Shown: positions 45,259 through 54,786, counted from the stretch's first letter. The stretch is DNA of 64,000 nt from Paenibacillus sp. Soil787 (GCF_001429545.1 NZ_LMSP01000001.1:1057585-1121584); one strand, 5' to 3'. Notes: generated from the sequence alone by a model not told the origin. A program made the numbers and translations.

Positions 45259-45300
45259 CGTTGTACGCCTCCTTTTTAATACCTTTTGAAAATATAAGTT

Positions 45301-46200
45301 CTACTTGCCCTTCACTTGTTCGAAAGGCTTCCACCGCGAATGTTCCGAGACAGGCATCTGCCCGGGATTAGGCTGGTTCGTTCTCCATTGCCCTTCCGAT
45401 TGCAACCGATGCCAAATTTGCTCTATGCGTTCGTACGAAATCAATTGATTTGTTAAGCTATCCTCTTGAGAAAAGCTGATGCGGCTAGATATTTCCAAGG
45501 TTAATCGACACATCTCATCTAGACAGGCATGCATAATCTTATCGCCGAGTGCACTACTCGCTTCGAGTGCATCATCACCCAGAGCAAGCCTACCACCGGA
45601 ACCTTCTAAGTTCTGCCGATTGAGCTGAGAGAAATCAACGAGATCAGGACGAAGGTATAGAAGCTGAGAAATCTCATATTTTCCAGCATGATCCCCTTCG
45701 TACAAGCCTTCGACTAGTTCGGGGTCACTTAAAGCTAAGACAGGAACTCCGGTCTCTAGACTAAAAGCTTCGGCGACCTTTCTCAGATCGAATTGATTTC
45801 CTCCGCTATGCCCGCTTATCGCTATGATAGCTCGGAAGCCTGCATTAGCAAAGGCACGAAGCTGATACAAGAAAAAGGGTAGCATAATATGAGGAGGCAT
45901 CGCCGTCATGTGGGCATTCTCCTCACCTACGGCATCTTCCAGCCAACGTGCGTGATAGCCTGACTCATGAATGTGATAGCCCAGTGTAGGCGCTACGATT
46001 CCTCCGACCCTTTTAGCAGCTTCAATACCTAACCACTCAGCCTTGAGCGTATCAAGTCCAAGAGCGGAGATTTGTCCGTGTGGCTCACATATGCCTAACG
46101 GCAGAAACACGAGTGGAACCTCTGACAATCGTTGCTTAAATTCAAAGGGTAATAACTCCGACCAAAGAATTTTATTCACATTACCAGAACTTAGTGTCAT
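45301..46200 (-). CDS. Creatininase-family hydrolase
   Basis: A 299-residue metalloenzyme of the creatinine amidohydrolase family. It shows LPLGICEPHGQISALGLDT (metal Glu/His and Asp), ISGHSGGN and EGDHAGKYEISQLLY. Members hydrolyse cyclic amides or open related rings; the substrate here is unknown. The start is the ATG at 46200 (MTLSSGNVNK), which overlaps the end of the aldo/keto reductase by 20 bp; the longer frame upstream is a shadow. Second gene of the oxygenase operon. Confidence 0.82.
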   Translation of the reverse strand: MTLSSGNVNKILWSELLPFEFKQRLSEVPLVFLPLGICEPHGQISALGLDTLKAEWLGIEAAKRVGGIVAPTLGYHIHESGYHARWLEDAVGEENAHMTAMPPHIMLPFFLYQLRAFANAGFRAIIAISGHSGGNQFDLRKVAEAFSLETGVPVLALSDPELVEGLYEGDHAGKYEISQLLYLRPDLVDFSQLNRQNLEGSGGRLALGDDALEASSALGDKIMHACLDEMCRLTLEISSRISFSQEDSLTNQLISYERIEQIWHRLQSEGQWRTNQPNPGQMPVSEHSRWKPFEQVKGK

Positions 46201-47161
46201 AGAAGTTACGCACCCATCTGTAGTACTTGCGAATTTCTTCAAAAACATCATCAGGAAGCGGTTCTTTGTCAATAGCTGCAATATTCTGGTTGGCTTGCTC
46301 AGGAACATGCATGGATACAAGCGCAGTTGTTACCGCCGGATGCTTTAATACGAATTTTATTGCTAATTCCGCCAAATTATCCGCATACTGCGGGATGAAT
46401 TTACGTAAGCGATCTACCCGTTCGATGTACATTTCACGCGGTACGTAGTCGAAGTAGGTTTTCCGGTAATCGTCGTCACTAAATTTCGTGTCCTTGGTCA
46501 GAAAACCTGTTAAACCTCCCTCATCCATAATGCAGCGAGCTAGAAAAGCAACATTATTCTCCTCACAAAATGGAATTAAACAGTCCAGCGGAAGGGGATC
46601 GAAAATATTGAATACGGTTTGAACAGCATCAATTTTCCCACTTTGCACAAGGCTAAGGGCAATGTCGTGACGTTGGTCAGGAATCGAGATTCCGATGAAA
46701 CGAATTTTACCTTCTTCTTTTAATCGGAGAAGTTCTTCCATCCAATAGTCCTTTTTATCCCATTGAGGCCAGTATTGATGGAGTTGCATAAGGTCAATCG
46801 TATCCACGCCGAGCTGTTCTAGAGATAATTCTGTACATTTCCGCAACCAACCTTGCGGGTAAGCGGTTTCAACTGGGATGTGTGTTCCCCAACCGATTGA
46901 ACCAGGGCCGAGTGATTGCACCTTGGAGGTAACGAATGGGCGCTCTCCTTTCCATTCCTTGAGAGCAAGACCAACAATACGCTCGGAATCACCATAAGCA
47001 CGCGCCGTATCAATCAGGGTAACGCCTTTATCTAAACTGTGAAGCACGGATTTAATTAAATACTTTTCATCGAACGAACCAAATGATCCTCCTAGACCCA
47101 TAGCACCAAAGCCGATGCGAGACACTAGTTCGCCTGAACCTGCAAAATCAGAAAATTTCAT
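46181..47161 (-). CDS. Aldo/keto reductase
   Basis: A 326-residue NAD(P)-dependent oxidoreductase. The catalytic Asp and Tyr are in TLIDTARAYGDSERI, the Lys in FVTSKVQS and the His in LMQLHQYWP. It differs clearly from the other reductase at 16095-16994. GGGAG precedes the ATG. First gene of a six-gene minus-strand operon ending at 41596. It probably oxidises or reduces the sugar handled by the operon. Confidence 0.85.
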   Translation of the reverse strand: MKFSDFAGSGELVSRIGFGAMGLGGSFGSFDEKYLIKSVLHSLDKGVTLIDTARAYGDSERIVGLALKEWKGERPFVTSKVQSLGPGSIGWGTHIPVETAYPQGWLRKCTELSLEQLGVDTIDLMQLHQYWPQWDKKDYWMEELLRLKEEGKIRFIGISIPDQRHDIALSLVQSGKIDAVQTVFNIFDPLPLDCLIPFCEENNVAFLARCIMDEGGLTGFLTKDTKFSDDDYRKTYFDYVPREMYIERVDRLRKFIPQYADNLAELAIKFVLKHPAVTTALVSMHVPEQANQNIAAIDKEPLPDDVFEEIRKYYRWVRNFYDTKFW

Positions 47162-47194
47162 AGTCGGATACAGCTCCCTTTGTTTTGAATGATT

Positions 47195-47272
47195 GGTTAC
47201 AATGCTTCTATACTTTCATTCTACAAGGCTAAAGTAGGTAAGTATTTATCCCAAAGTAACAGTATTGTAACC
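47195..47272. promoter_or_regulatory. Divergent promoter region with 9-bp inverted repeat
   Basis: GGTTACAAT (47195-47203) is exactly repeated in reverse as ATTGTAACC (47264-47272), 60 bp away, between the divergent oxygenase operon and AraC regulator gene. It could be an operator pair, possibly for DNA looping by the AraC protein. Confidence 0.5.
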
Positions 47273-47337
47273 AAGATCACACTACTTAAATTTCCTTATA
47301 AATTGTATAATAATAAAAAGACTGATGGAGGCGCATT

Positions 47338-48222
47338 ATGTCCAAAAAGCTTTATTTCATGGAACCCAGTGATACCTTAGAACAGTTGCAGCAATATTAT
47401 TTCCCTCCCTATATTACACTTGCCCACATGTTTCACGCCCCCGACGGCTGGAGTCTTAAGTCCCGTTCGCTTAAACAGTATCAGCTGCAATACGTTGTAG
47501 AAGGAATTGCAGACTATCAGATTAACGGTCATGATTATGTAACCCGACGCGGCGATCTGATGTTTCATAGACCTAACGAGCCTCATCACATCACCACCCG
47601 TTCAAATGAACCTTATGTTTGTATCTCCGTTGTATTCCATTTTGGAGATTCTGGTTTTCCGATCCAGCAACTCATTGACTCGAATAGCGATTCCCGCTCC
47701 CACTACATGGGGAATTACCAAAATCACACACTAGAGAACAAGCTTTCTGAGCTTGTCCATCACTATAGGTTGCCGGAGGTAACCGACCATTTTGAATGTC
47801 AAAGTCTACTCACGCAAATTTTACTGCAGGTATCCAAACAAAAAAAAGAGCTTGCCGTCAGCACTTCTAAGAAAGAAGACGCTAACAAAGCTAAGCTCAT
47901 TCTCATTCGCAATTATATATCTAGCCATATGCAAAAAGGCTTTACACATCAAGATCTTGAAAAACTTACAGGCTGGAGCCGAAACTACATCATTACTCAG
48001 TTTAGCAGCGCATTTGGCATGTCACCAATGCAATACCTGGTCTGGATTCGGCTGGAGAAAGCCAAAGAATTAGCCTTGCAGTCTGGACTATCCTTTGGCG
48101 AAATCGCCAATCAGGTTGGGTATACGAATATACACGCATTCGGCAAAATATTTAAACGGAAAACGGGCATGAGCCTAAGTCAATTCTGCGCTACACTTTT
48201 TAAGGAGACTCCGGATCAGTAA
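47338..48222 (+). CDS. AraC-family regulator with cupin sensor domain
   Basis: A 294-residue regulator. The N-terminal cupin-like domain (about 20-140, with YVVEGIADYQINGHDYVTRRGDLMFHRPNEPHHI) probably binds a small ligand such as a sugar. The C-terminal double helix-turn-helix (WSRNYIITQFSSAFGMSPMQYL, GEIANQVGYTNIHAFGKIFKRKTG) binds DNA. GGAGG precedes the ATG. Divergent from the oxygenase operon, it is its most likely regulator. Confidence 0.9.
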   Translation: MSKKLYFMEPSDTLEQLQQYYFPPYITLAHMFHAPDGWSLKSRSLKQYQLQYVVEGIADYQINGHDYVTRRGDLMFHRPNEPHHITTRSNEPYVCISVVFHFGDSGFPIQQLIDSNSDSRSHYMGNYQNHTLENKLSELVHHYRLPEVTDHFECQSLLTQILLQVSKQKKELAVSTSKKEDANKAKLILIRNYISSHMQKGFTHQDLEKLTGWSRNYIITQFSSAFGMSPMQYLVWIRLEKAKELALQSGLSFGEIANQVGYTNIHAFGKIFKRKTGMSLSQFCATLFKETPDQ

Positions 48223-48246
48223 CTTGTTTATCCCAATCCATTTAAA

Positions 48247-48284
48247 TAAAAAAGTCCCGATGACTGTACAAGCTCACCGGGACT
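48247..48284 (-). terminator. Terminator downstream of the XRE regulator gene
   Basis: AGTCCCG (48253-48259) pairs with CGGGACT (48278-48284). On the minus strand it is followed by CTTTTTTATTT, 24 bp past the XRE stop. On the plus strand it may also end the AraC gene. Confidence 0.75.
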
Positions 48285-48307
48285 AACTAAGAGATCACGA
48301 CTTTATA

Positions 48308-48664
48308 TCAGATTTGTTTTTTCATTTTACTTAAGGCAATTTTCAACTTTATGATTTCATCTACTATTTCCTTTTGATCAAATCCATCTAACAACCTATA
48401 GTTTGAAATCATGTTTAATTCTCCTTCTGTTAAAAAAGAAGAATTATTTGATTTAACTAGATCATTCTCAATAATTATTAAATCATCAATACTGCAATTA
48501 AATTGTTTCTTTATTGCAAATAAGGTATCAAAAGATGGATTACAATTTCCTTGCTCAATCTCACTTAAATTCCCTTGAGAAATGCCTATTCTACTCGAGA
48601 ACTCCACTTGATTCATATTATTTAATTTTCGTAATCTACGAATATTGGGCCCAATATTTATCAT
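48308..48664 (-). CDS. XRE-family helix-turn-helix regulator
   Basis: A 118-residue regulator. Residues 5-62 form a Cro/CI-type helix-turn-helix (IRRLRKLNNMNQVEFSSRIGISQGNLSEIEQGNCNPSFDTLFAIKKQF). The C-terminal half is helical and charged and may dimerise. AT-rich composition and low GC differ from the neighbouring glm genes, suggesting separate acquisition. The ribosome site is weak (GGATGTGA). A 16-bp inverted repeat and four 20-bp direct repeats lie directly upstream and may be its operators. Targets are unknown. Confidence 0.82.
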   Translation of the reverse strand: MINIGPNIRRLRKLNNMNQVEFSSRIGISQGNLSEIEQGNCNPSFDTLFAIKKQFNCSIDDLIIIENDLVKSNNSSFLTEGELNMISNYRLLDGFDQKEIVDEIIKLKIALSKMKKQI

Positions 48665-48682
48665 TATTTCACATCCAATTAA

Positions 48683-48726
48683 ATATTAAGTGACCCGAAT
48701 ATCTAATTGATCGGGTCACTTAATAT
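48683..48726. repeat. 16-bp perfect inverted repeat upstream of the XRE gene
   Basis: ATATTAAGTGACCCGA (48683-48698) is the exact reverse complement of TCGGGTCACTTAATAT (48711-48726), with a 12-base loop. On the minus strand the stem is followed by a T-rich stretch, so it could terminate glmS or act as an operator for the XRE gene. Confidence 0.75.
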
Positions 48727-48761
48727 GAAAGCCGTTAGTTTGGACAAGAATTAATTACTGC

Positions 48762-48841
48762 GGTTCCATACTTTTGTTACTGGTTCCACACTTTTATTAC
48801 TGGTTCCCGACTTTTGTTACTGGTTCCACACTTTTATATCA
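48762..48841. repeat. Four tandem 20-bp direct repeats
   Basis: Units begin at 48762, 48782, 48802 and 48822. The consensus is GGTTCCAYACTTTTRTTACT, with a few substitutions; the last unit diverges at its end. The exact 20-bp period is close to two helical turns. The array lies between the glmS stop and the XRE gene. Confidence 0.85.
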
Positions 48842-48872
48842 CCAGACATAATCATACGTATGCAGTGGCAAC

Positions 48873-50702
48873 CTACTCCACCGTCACACTCTTCGCCAAA
48901 TTACGAGGCTTATCAACATCATTACCACGCGCCAGCGACGCATAATAAGAAAGCAACTGGAGCGGTATGACAGACAACGCAGGCGATAGAACATCCAGCG
49001 TCTTCGGAATAACGAAGGTGCTGTCTACAGACTTCTGCAGCTCCAACTCACCTTCTACGGCAATTCCAAGTACATTAGCGCCGCGCGCTTTCACTTCTTT
49101 AATATTGCTTACCGTTTTCTCGAGCAGTTCATGCTGAGTAGCCAACGCAATCACCGGAATACCATCTTCGATTAGAGCCAGTGTACCATGCTTCAATTCA
49201 CCCGCTGCATACGCTTCAGAGTGAATGTAAGAAATCTCTTTGAGCTTCAAAGAGCCTTCCATAGCTACAGCATAATCCAAGCCTCTTCCAATGAAGAAGA
49301 GATTATCATGCTTAGCCATCTCCTCAGCGACTACTTTAATGGCTTCCGCTTGCGCCAAAATTTCTTCCACTTGAGCCGGCAGCTCTTTCAATGCCTTAAC
49401 CGCTTCTTTAATCTCATCCACTGTTTGTGTCCCTAGCGTTTGAGCCAGGTGCAAACCGAGCAGATAGAAAGCAATTAACTGCGATGTATATCCTTTCGTA
49501 GACGCAACTGCAATTTCAAGGCCCGCCCACGTTGTGATCACATCATCAGCTTCACGTGCTACTGAGCTTCCTACCACATTGGTGATGGCAAGAACATGAG
49601 CGCCACAACGTTTAGCTTCACGAAGCGCAGCTAGCGTATCCGCCGTTTCGCCAGACTGGCTAACTACGATGACAAGCGTATCCTTCGTGATAATCGGTGA
49701 ACGATAACGATATTCCGAGGCAACATCCGTTTCAACCGGAATGCGCGCCATTTTCTCAATAACATACTTACCAACCATACCCGCATGATAGGCTGTACCA
49801 CATGCAACAATATGAACACGACTTATGTTGCGAATCGCCTCAGCTGTAATCGTAAGCTCATTCAACGTCACGCTCAAACCATCAGGGGAAATACGGCTGC
49901 CCATGGTGTCGCGGTAAGCTTTGGGTTGGTCATAGATTTCTTTCAACATAAAGTGATCAAATCCGGCTTTTTCAGCTGTTACAATGTCCCAATCGACATG
50001 AAACATTTCCCTGGAAATAAAATTCCCTTCCAAAGTCATTAATTCGACACCATCACGCGTCAAAAGAGCCATTTCGCCATCATTCAAAATAAACACATTA
50101 CGCGTATATTCGAGAATAGCCGGGATATCCGAACCAATGAAATTCTCGCCTTCACCAATACCAATAATTAAAGGACTAGCTTGACGCACGGCAACAAGTC
50201 GATCCGGCTCATATTCGGTCAATACGCCTAATGCGAATGCCCCTGTCATGAACCTTACCGCTTTTTGAACAGCTTTGAGGATATCTCCATCGTACAAATC
50301 AGCGATTAAGTGAGAAATGACTTCTGTATCTGTCTCAGAAACAAAATTGTGCCCTTTAGCCATCAACTCTTCTTTCAGAGTTATATAGTTTTCAATGATC
50401 CCGTTATGCACAACGGAAAATTTCAATGAATTATCCGTATGAGGATGAGAGTTCACATCCGAAGGCTTACCGTGTGTTGCCCAACGCGTATGTCCGATTC
50501 CAACGCTTCCGGTTAGTGGAGTCTCATCCAACTTGGATTCAAGATTCGCGATCCGGCCTTTTGCCTTCTTAATTTGCAAACCATCAGCCGTGTACACAGC
50601 TACACCTGCAGAGTCATAGCCTCTATATTCGAGCTTCTTGAGCCCTTCTAATAAAATTTCCTGAGAATTACGCTTTCCAATATAACCAACAATTCCGCAC
50701 AT
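48873..50702 (-). CDS. glmS: Glutamine--fructose-6-phosphate aminotransferase
   Basis: A 609-residue enzyme making glucosamine-6-phosphate for cell-wall synthesis. The N-terminal glutaminase has catalytic Cys2 (MCGIVGYIG). Two SIS sugar-isomerase domains follow (VACGTAYHAGMVGKY, VSQSGETADTLAAL, FIGRGLDYAVAMEGSLKLKEISY). The C-terminus ends PRNLAKSVTVE as usual. GGAGG precedes the ATG. Expression is controlled by the glmS ribozyme at 50868-51030 in its leader. It follows glmM but is separated by a terminator. Confidence 0.98.
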   Translation of the reverse strand: MCGIVGYIGKRNSQEILLEGLKKLEYRGYDSAGVAVYTADGLQIKKAKGRIANLESKLDETPLTGSVGIGHTRWATHGKPSDVNSHPHTDNSLKFSVVHNGIIENYITLKEELMAKGHNFVSETDTEVISHLIADLYDGDILKAVQKAVRFMTGAFALGVLTEYEPDRLVAVRQASPLIIGIGEGENFIGSDIPAILEYTRNVFILNDGEMALLTRDGVELMTLEGNFISREMFHVDWDIVTAEKAGFDHFMLKEIYDQPKAYRDTMGSRISPDGLSVTLNELTITAEAIRNISRVHIVACGTAYHAGMVGKYVIEKMARIPVETDVASEYRYRSPIITKDTLVIVVSQSGETADTLAALREAKRCGAHVLAITNVVGSSVAREADDVITTWAGLEIAVASTKGYTSQLIAFYLLGLHLAQTLGTQTVDEIKEAVKALKELPAQVEEILAQAEAIKVVAEEMAKHDNLFFIGRGLDYAVAMEGSLKLKEISYIHSEAYAAGELKHGTLALIEDGIPVIALATQHELLEKTVSNIKEVKARGANVLGIAVEGELELQKSVDSTFVIPKTLDVLSPALSVIPLQLLSYYASLARGNDVDKPRNLAKSVTVE

Positions 50703-50867
50703 AGTAGTACCTCCATAGTTTTATAAGCCTCTTCAACAAGGGCTATTTTTCAAAGATCCTAGTTTAATAAATAAATCAACTAGACAATAAAAACTGCAAA
50801 TCAAATAAACCATATATAAGGACGATCATTACGTTTAAAATGAAGTGATAAATGGATGTTGGATACT

Positions 50868-51030
50868 TGTCAGCCTAGTCGCCCAAGCGTTTTTGCTCTC
50901 CAACTTAACGGCACTCCTCATGCCGGAAGGTCCCCGCCGAATGTTTCGAACACCTTCACCTCGTCAACTCACCGCGTAGTAGTAGCAATCTCACTACATT
51001 TCCGTCCCGCTTGCGAGTTCTGGCGCTATT
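50868..51030 (-). ncRNA. glmS ribozyme (glucosamine-6-phosphate-activated self-cleaving riboswitch)
   Basis: On the minus strand the leader reads AGCGCCAGAACTCGC (51027-51013), then GAGTTGACGAGGTGAAGG, then ATTCGGCGGGGACCTTC. These are the conserved cleavage-site/P1-P2, P2.1 and ligand-binding elements of the glmS ribozyme. Cleavage is expected between A at 51027 and G at 51026. Binding of glucosamine-6-phosphate triggers cleavage and destabilises glmS mRNA (established for the class). The 3' limit is approximate. Confidence 0.95.
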
Positions 51031-51125
51031 TGTTGCTTAATTAACCTCTATCCTGCCTTTCCTTCTTGAGTCAAATACATCATATTCATTTTAGCGCGAA
51101 CGCGCAACTTATTTTTTCGCGGAAA

Positions 51126-51160
51126 ATCCCCCATTTAGCAATAAGCGCGAAAGGGGGAGA
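51126..51160 (-). terminator. Terminator between glmM and glmS
   Basis: CCCCC (51128-51132) pairs with GGGGG (51153-51157), with flanking AAT/ATT pairing and, on the minus strand, a short T-run. It separates the cdaA-cdaR-glmM unit from the ribozyme-controlled glmS. Confidence 0.65.
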
Positions 51161-51178
51161 TTTACTTGTCCCTGCCCT

Positions 51179-52519
51179 TTATACTAATTGCTCTTGGATA
51201 ACTTTAGCAATATCATGAACATAAGCCTCAACTTGCTCCTTGTCAGGACCTTCCGCCATGACACGAATCAACGATTCTGTTCCCGAAGGACGTACCAATA
51301 CACGACCGTTATCTCCGAGTTCTTCTTCCACCTTACGAATGGCTTCTTCAATCACAGCGTTGTCCTTGAGCTTGCTTTTATCTGCAACGCGAATATTAAC
51401 CAACAGCTGCGGGAACTTACGCATAATTCCTTTTAACTCACTAAGCTTGCGCCCTGATTGGACAATCGTGTTTACCAACTGTAAAGCCGTTAGAATCCCA
51501 TCTCCGGTCGGGATGTAATCGAGGAAGATGACATGCCCCGACTGCTCTCCGCCTAAGTTATAGCCGCCTTTACGCATCTCTTCCATCACGTAGCGATCGC
51601 CTACAGCGGTTTGCAGAGCCTTAAGACCGGCCTTTTCAATCCCTTTGAAAAAGCCAATATTGGCCATCACCGTCGTCACAATCGTGCCGTGGTTCAGCTT
51701 CCCTGTGCGATTCAGGGCATCTCCCAGAATGCTAAGGATGAAGTCGCCGTCGACTTCCTCGCCGGCTTCATCGATCGCGATCAGACGATCCGCGTCGCCG
51801 TCAAAAGCAAGACCAATGGCTGCGCCATGTTTCACCACTTCTGCGCGAAGCTTCTCAGGATGCGTGGAGCCGCAATGATCGTTGATATTGCGACCGTTCG
51901 GCTCAGCGCCGATGGTGATCACTTCCGCTCCCAGCTCGCGGAACACCGTAGGAGCTAGCTCGAAGGCTGACCCATTCGCGCAGTCCAGAACGACCTTGTA
52001 TCCGGCGAAAGACTCGGATACCGTCTCCTTCAAGAACGCCAGATAGGCGAACTTCGCATCTGGCTCATCGGAAACCGTGCCAATCTCGCCGCCAACTGGG
52101 CGAGGCAATTCATCTACAGCCGCGTCAAGCAGCTGCTCAATTTCAAGCTCCGTCTCGTCTAGCAGCTTGAAGCCGTCGCCCCCAAAAAACTTAATCCCAT
52201 TATCCTCAACCGGATTATGCGAAGCCGAAATCATAACGCCCGCATCGGCTCCGAGCTTCTTTGTTAAATAAGCTACCGCCGGTGTGCTGACGACACCGAT
52301 ACGAATAACCTCAACGCCAATCGATAGCAATCCTGCCACGAGCGAAGCTTCCAGCATTGGACCCGAGATCCGTGTATCTCTCCCGATCACGACTTTCGGA
52401 TGCTTGGCTTGTCTCGTTAATACATATCCGCCGCAGCGGCCTACTTTATAAGCTAATTCTGGTGTCAGTTCGCCATTAGCTACTCCTCGCACACCATCTG
52501 TACCAAAATATTTCCCCAT
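51179..52519 (-). CDS. glmM: Phosphoglucosamine mutase
   Basis: A 446-residue enzyme that converts glucosamine-6-phosphate to glucosamine-1-phosphate. The phosphoserine loop is visible as [20 protein letters not shown], the metal loop as [13 protein letters not shown] and the phosphate-binding loop as [12 protein letters not shown]. Normal length. GAGGAG precedes the ATG. It is the last gene of the cdaA-cdaR-glmM operon; in related bacteria GlmM binds and restrains CdaA. Confidence 0.98.
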   Translation of the reverse strand: MGKYFGTDGVRGVANGELTPELAYKVGRCGGYVLTRQAKHPKVVIGRDTRISGPMLEASLVAGLLSIGVEVIRIGVVSTPAVAYLTKKLGADAGVMISASHNPVEDNGIKFFGGDGFKLLDETELEIEQLLDAAVDELPRPVGGEIGTVSDEPDAKFAYLAFLKETVSESFAGYKVVLDCANGSAFELAPTVFRELGAEVITIGAEPNGRNINDHCGSTHPEKLRAEVVKHGAAIGLAFDGDADRLIAIDEAGEEVDGDFILSILGDALNRTGKLNHGTIVTTVMANIGFFKGIEKAGLKALQTAVGDRYVMEEMRKGGYNLGGEQSGHVIFLDYIPTGDGILTALQLVNTIVQSGRKLSELKGIMRKFPQLLVNIRVADKSKLKDNAVIEEAIRKVEEELGDNGRVLVRPSGTESLIRVMAEGPDKEQVEAYVHDIAKVIQEQLV

Positions 52520-52560
52520 GTTTATATTCTCCTCTTTTTCTACAACCCATTATGGATTTG

Positions 52561-53793
52561 TTACTTTGGTGCTTTCTCGCTGATTTCTACAGTCGCCTTT
52601 ACTTCTTCCGGCATACCCAGCTTCACAAAAGTCGGCAGATTTAAGGCCACCTTCAGCTCATGCTTGCCTGGCGGCAAATTACTAACATCCAGGATCGCCT
52701 GTACATCCTGCACTTTCATTTGATCAATTAGGGCAGGAGCACCTTCTACCGTAATGTTTAGCTTAGCCGTCTCCGGCAGTGTAACTTTGGTATTATAGCT
52801 TTCGTTTTGACCAATAATCGTGATCGGTACATTGTCCAAAGCCTTCGTAATGGAAGGAACAATTTCCACGTGAACCGTAACTTTAGCAGGATCCAGTTGA
52901 GTTACTTTATTCCTTAAGGGAATGTCCAGTGCAAACTCCTTTGTTTCCTTCAGATCCTGAACACTCAGCTGCGGCCCTTGATAAAACTCTAGGCGATCAA
53001 CAACATCTTGAGTACCGTAGACAGTTATCTTGTCCGGACTTTGAGTAACCATCGCTATAGCGAAACCTTTCGGCGGCTCTCCACTTATCTTCATCTGTAG
53101 CGGTATGGTTTGGAACGGGCTCGTGATTGGCACTTCGACATCGACCACAGAAGGATTGATATTCAGTGCTACTTCTTTACCATCTTTATCAAAAGCTTGT
53201 AGTCTCACTTGCTTCGTAACGGCAGCCTGGGCCTTATCTACCGAGACCTCGCCGCGAACATTCTCGATTTGATCCAGCTTGCTGGTCTGCGCAGTAATAT
53301 ACACCTTGGCTGGCTTCACAATCGGCTGTCCGGCTTTGAGACCCGCTGCTGGCGTTCCTTTGACATTAATGACGACTGGCACTTCTTTCATCTGCAGCTC
53401 TTCGATAACCACATGGACCGTTTTAGGAACAATTTGTACATCTACATCTGAAGGAAAACCAACCGGTTTAAGCATGACTTGATGATCACCCTTGCCCACT
53501 TGCGTCAAGTCTAGCTCAATTTGATAGGAATTACTGGTCGTCACTTTCTTAACTGATGATTCCTTCCCTTTCACAATAACCTGTACGTTGGCAGGAGTCA
53601 TGGACGAAATGTGATAATGAGTTTCATCATATTTTGTCGTAATCGCTACGTTATTTATCGTTTCCTCCCGCTCGCGAAGAGGTGAATTTCCGGATATATT
53701 GGTTTCTTCCATGTGAACAACAACCCATAGCAAAATCCCTATAACAAGAGCAACTATCCGTACCACATTCGTATTGCGTAACCATTTATCCAT
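52561..53793 (-). CDS. cdaR: CdaA regulatory protein (YbbR domains)
   Basis: A 410-residue membrane-anchored regulator of diadenylate cyclase. An N-terminal helix (about 9-26) anchors it. Several YbbR repeats follow outside the membrane, each with a pattern like VPVVINVKGTPAAGLKAG, then PAKVYITA. The start overlaps the cdaA stop by eight bases, behind GGAGGGG, indicating coupling and complex formation. Confidence 0.95.
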   Translation of the reverse strand: MDKWLRNTNVVRIVALVIGILLWVVVHMEETNISGNSPLREREETINNVAITTKYDETHYHISSMTPANVQVIVKGKESSVKKVTTSNSYQIELDLTQVGKGDHQVMLKPVGFPSDVDVQIVPKTVHVVIEELQMKEVPVVINVKGTPAAGLKAGQPIVKPAKVYITAQTSKLDQIENVRGEVSVDKAQAAVTKQVRLQAFDKDGKEVALNINPSVVDVEVPITSPFQTIPLQMKISGEPPKGFAIAMVTQSPDKITVYGTQDVVDRLEFYQGPQLSVQDLKETKEFALDIPLRNKVTQLDPAKVTVHVEIVPSITKALDNVPITIIGQNESYNTKVTLPETAKLNITVEGAPALIDQMKVQDVQAILDVSNLPPGKHELKVALNLPTFVKLGMPEEVKATVEISEKAPK

Positions 53794-54601
53794 TTGAACG
53801 TCCCCTCCATTTCAAGAAAGGGTTCTTCTCATTTGTTTTCGCTTTCGGTTTCAATTCTTCGAACAATTTGGCAATCAAAGATTCTTCTTTAATGTCCCGA
53901 ACGATATGACCATTCATTGTGAGCGAGATTTGCCCGGTCTCTTCCGAAACAATGATACACATCCCATCTGAAACCTCACTCATCCCAATGGCTGCACGAT
54001 GCCGTGTACCAAGCTCTTTACTAATAAAGGGATTCTCAGACAGGGGCAAATAACAACCAGCCGCCATTAATTGACCTTGACGAATAATTACGGCCCCATC
54101 GTGAAGCGGCGTATTCGGTATGAAAATATTAATCAACAGCTCCGCGCTGATCTTACTCTCTATCGCAATACCGGACTCGACGTAATCGGTCAGACCGGTC
54201 TCTTTCTCGAAAACAATCAAGGCCCCTATCTTTCTTTTGGCCAAATAATTCGCTGCACGTATCACTTCACTAATCCGCTTATTCACATCTTGATCCTCTT
54301 CCGTAGAAGATCGGCTGAATAGCTTCCCCCGGCCCAACTGCTCCAATGCCCGCCTTAGCTCCGGTTGAAAAATAATAATAACCCCAAGAACCCCGAACGT
54401 AAAGGTCTGGTTCATCATCCATTGCAGCGTACTGAGCTTAAACCAAATACTAAATACCCATGTAATGACGACTACAAGGATACCTTTCATAAGTTGAATA
54501 GCCCTTGTCCCGCGCACCAACAGGATTAGTTTATAAATCACATAGCTAACGATCAGAATATCAACGATATCCTTAGCCGAGATGCTCGTGAGTAAGTCCA
54601 T
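53786..54601 (-). CDS. cdaA: Diadenylate cyclase
   Basis: A 271-residue membrane enzyme making c-di-AMP from two ATP. Three N-terminal membrane helices (to about residue 80) precede the DAC domain with the catalytic motifs LHDGAVIIRQG and GTRHRAAIGMSE. GGGGGAG precedes the ATG. First gene of cdaA-cdaR-glmM, the conserved Firmicutes order linking c-di-AMP to wall precursor supply. Confidence 0.97.
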   Translation of the reverse strand: MDLLTSISAKDIVDILIVSYVIYKLILLVRGTRAIQLMKGILVVVITWVFSIWFKLSTLQWMMNQTFTFGVLGVIIIFQPELRRALEQLGRGKLFSRSSTEEDQDVNKRISEVIRAANYLAKRKIGALIVFEKETGLTDYVESGIAIESKISAELLINIFIPNTPLHDGAVIIRQGQLMAAGCYLPLSENPFISKELGTRHRAAIGMSEVSDGMCIIVSEETGQISLTMNGHIVRDIKEESLIAKLFEELKPKAKTNEKNPFLKWRGRSNG

Positions 54602-54740
54602 TTATTATTCTCCCCCAGCGACTGAACACAGTGATCTCTCTATAATAGAATCATAACATAAACCCAGATATACTTCTATTTTTCTCTCTTCACAAGACGT
54701 TTTCAAAACGAGTTTGGTTCATTTTATTACAATATGAAGA

Positions 54741-54783
54741 AAAAACGTCCTCCACTGGCAAAATGCCAATTGGAAGACGTTTC
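54741..54783 (-). terminator. Terminator downstream of rsiW
   Basis: A long stem formed by AACGTCTTCCA and TGGAGGACGTT (minus strand), with TGGCA/TGCCA inside, followed by TTTTTC. It separates sigW-rsiW from cdaA. Confidence 0.88.
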
Positions 54784-54786
54784 AAG

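Noticed and set aside
48762..48841. CRISPR array
   Set aside because: The 20-bp units are directly adjacent with no spacers, and no cas genes are present.
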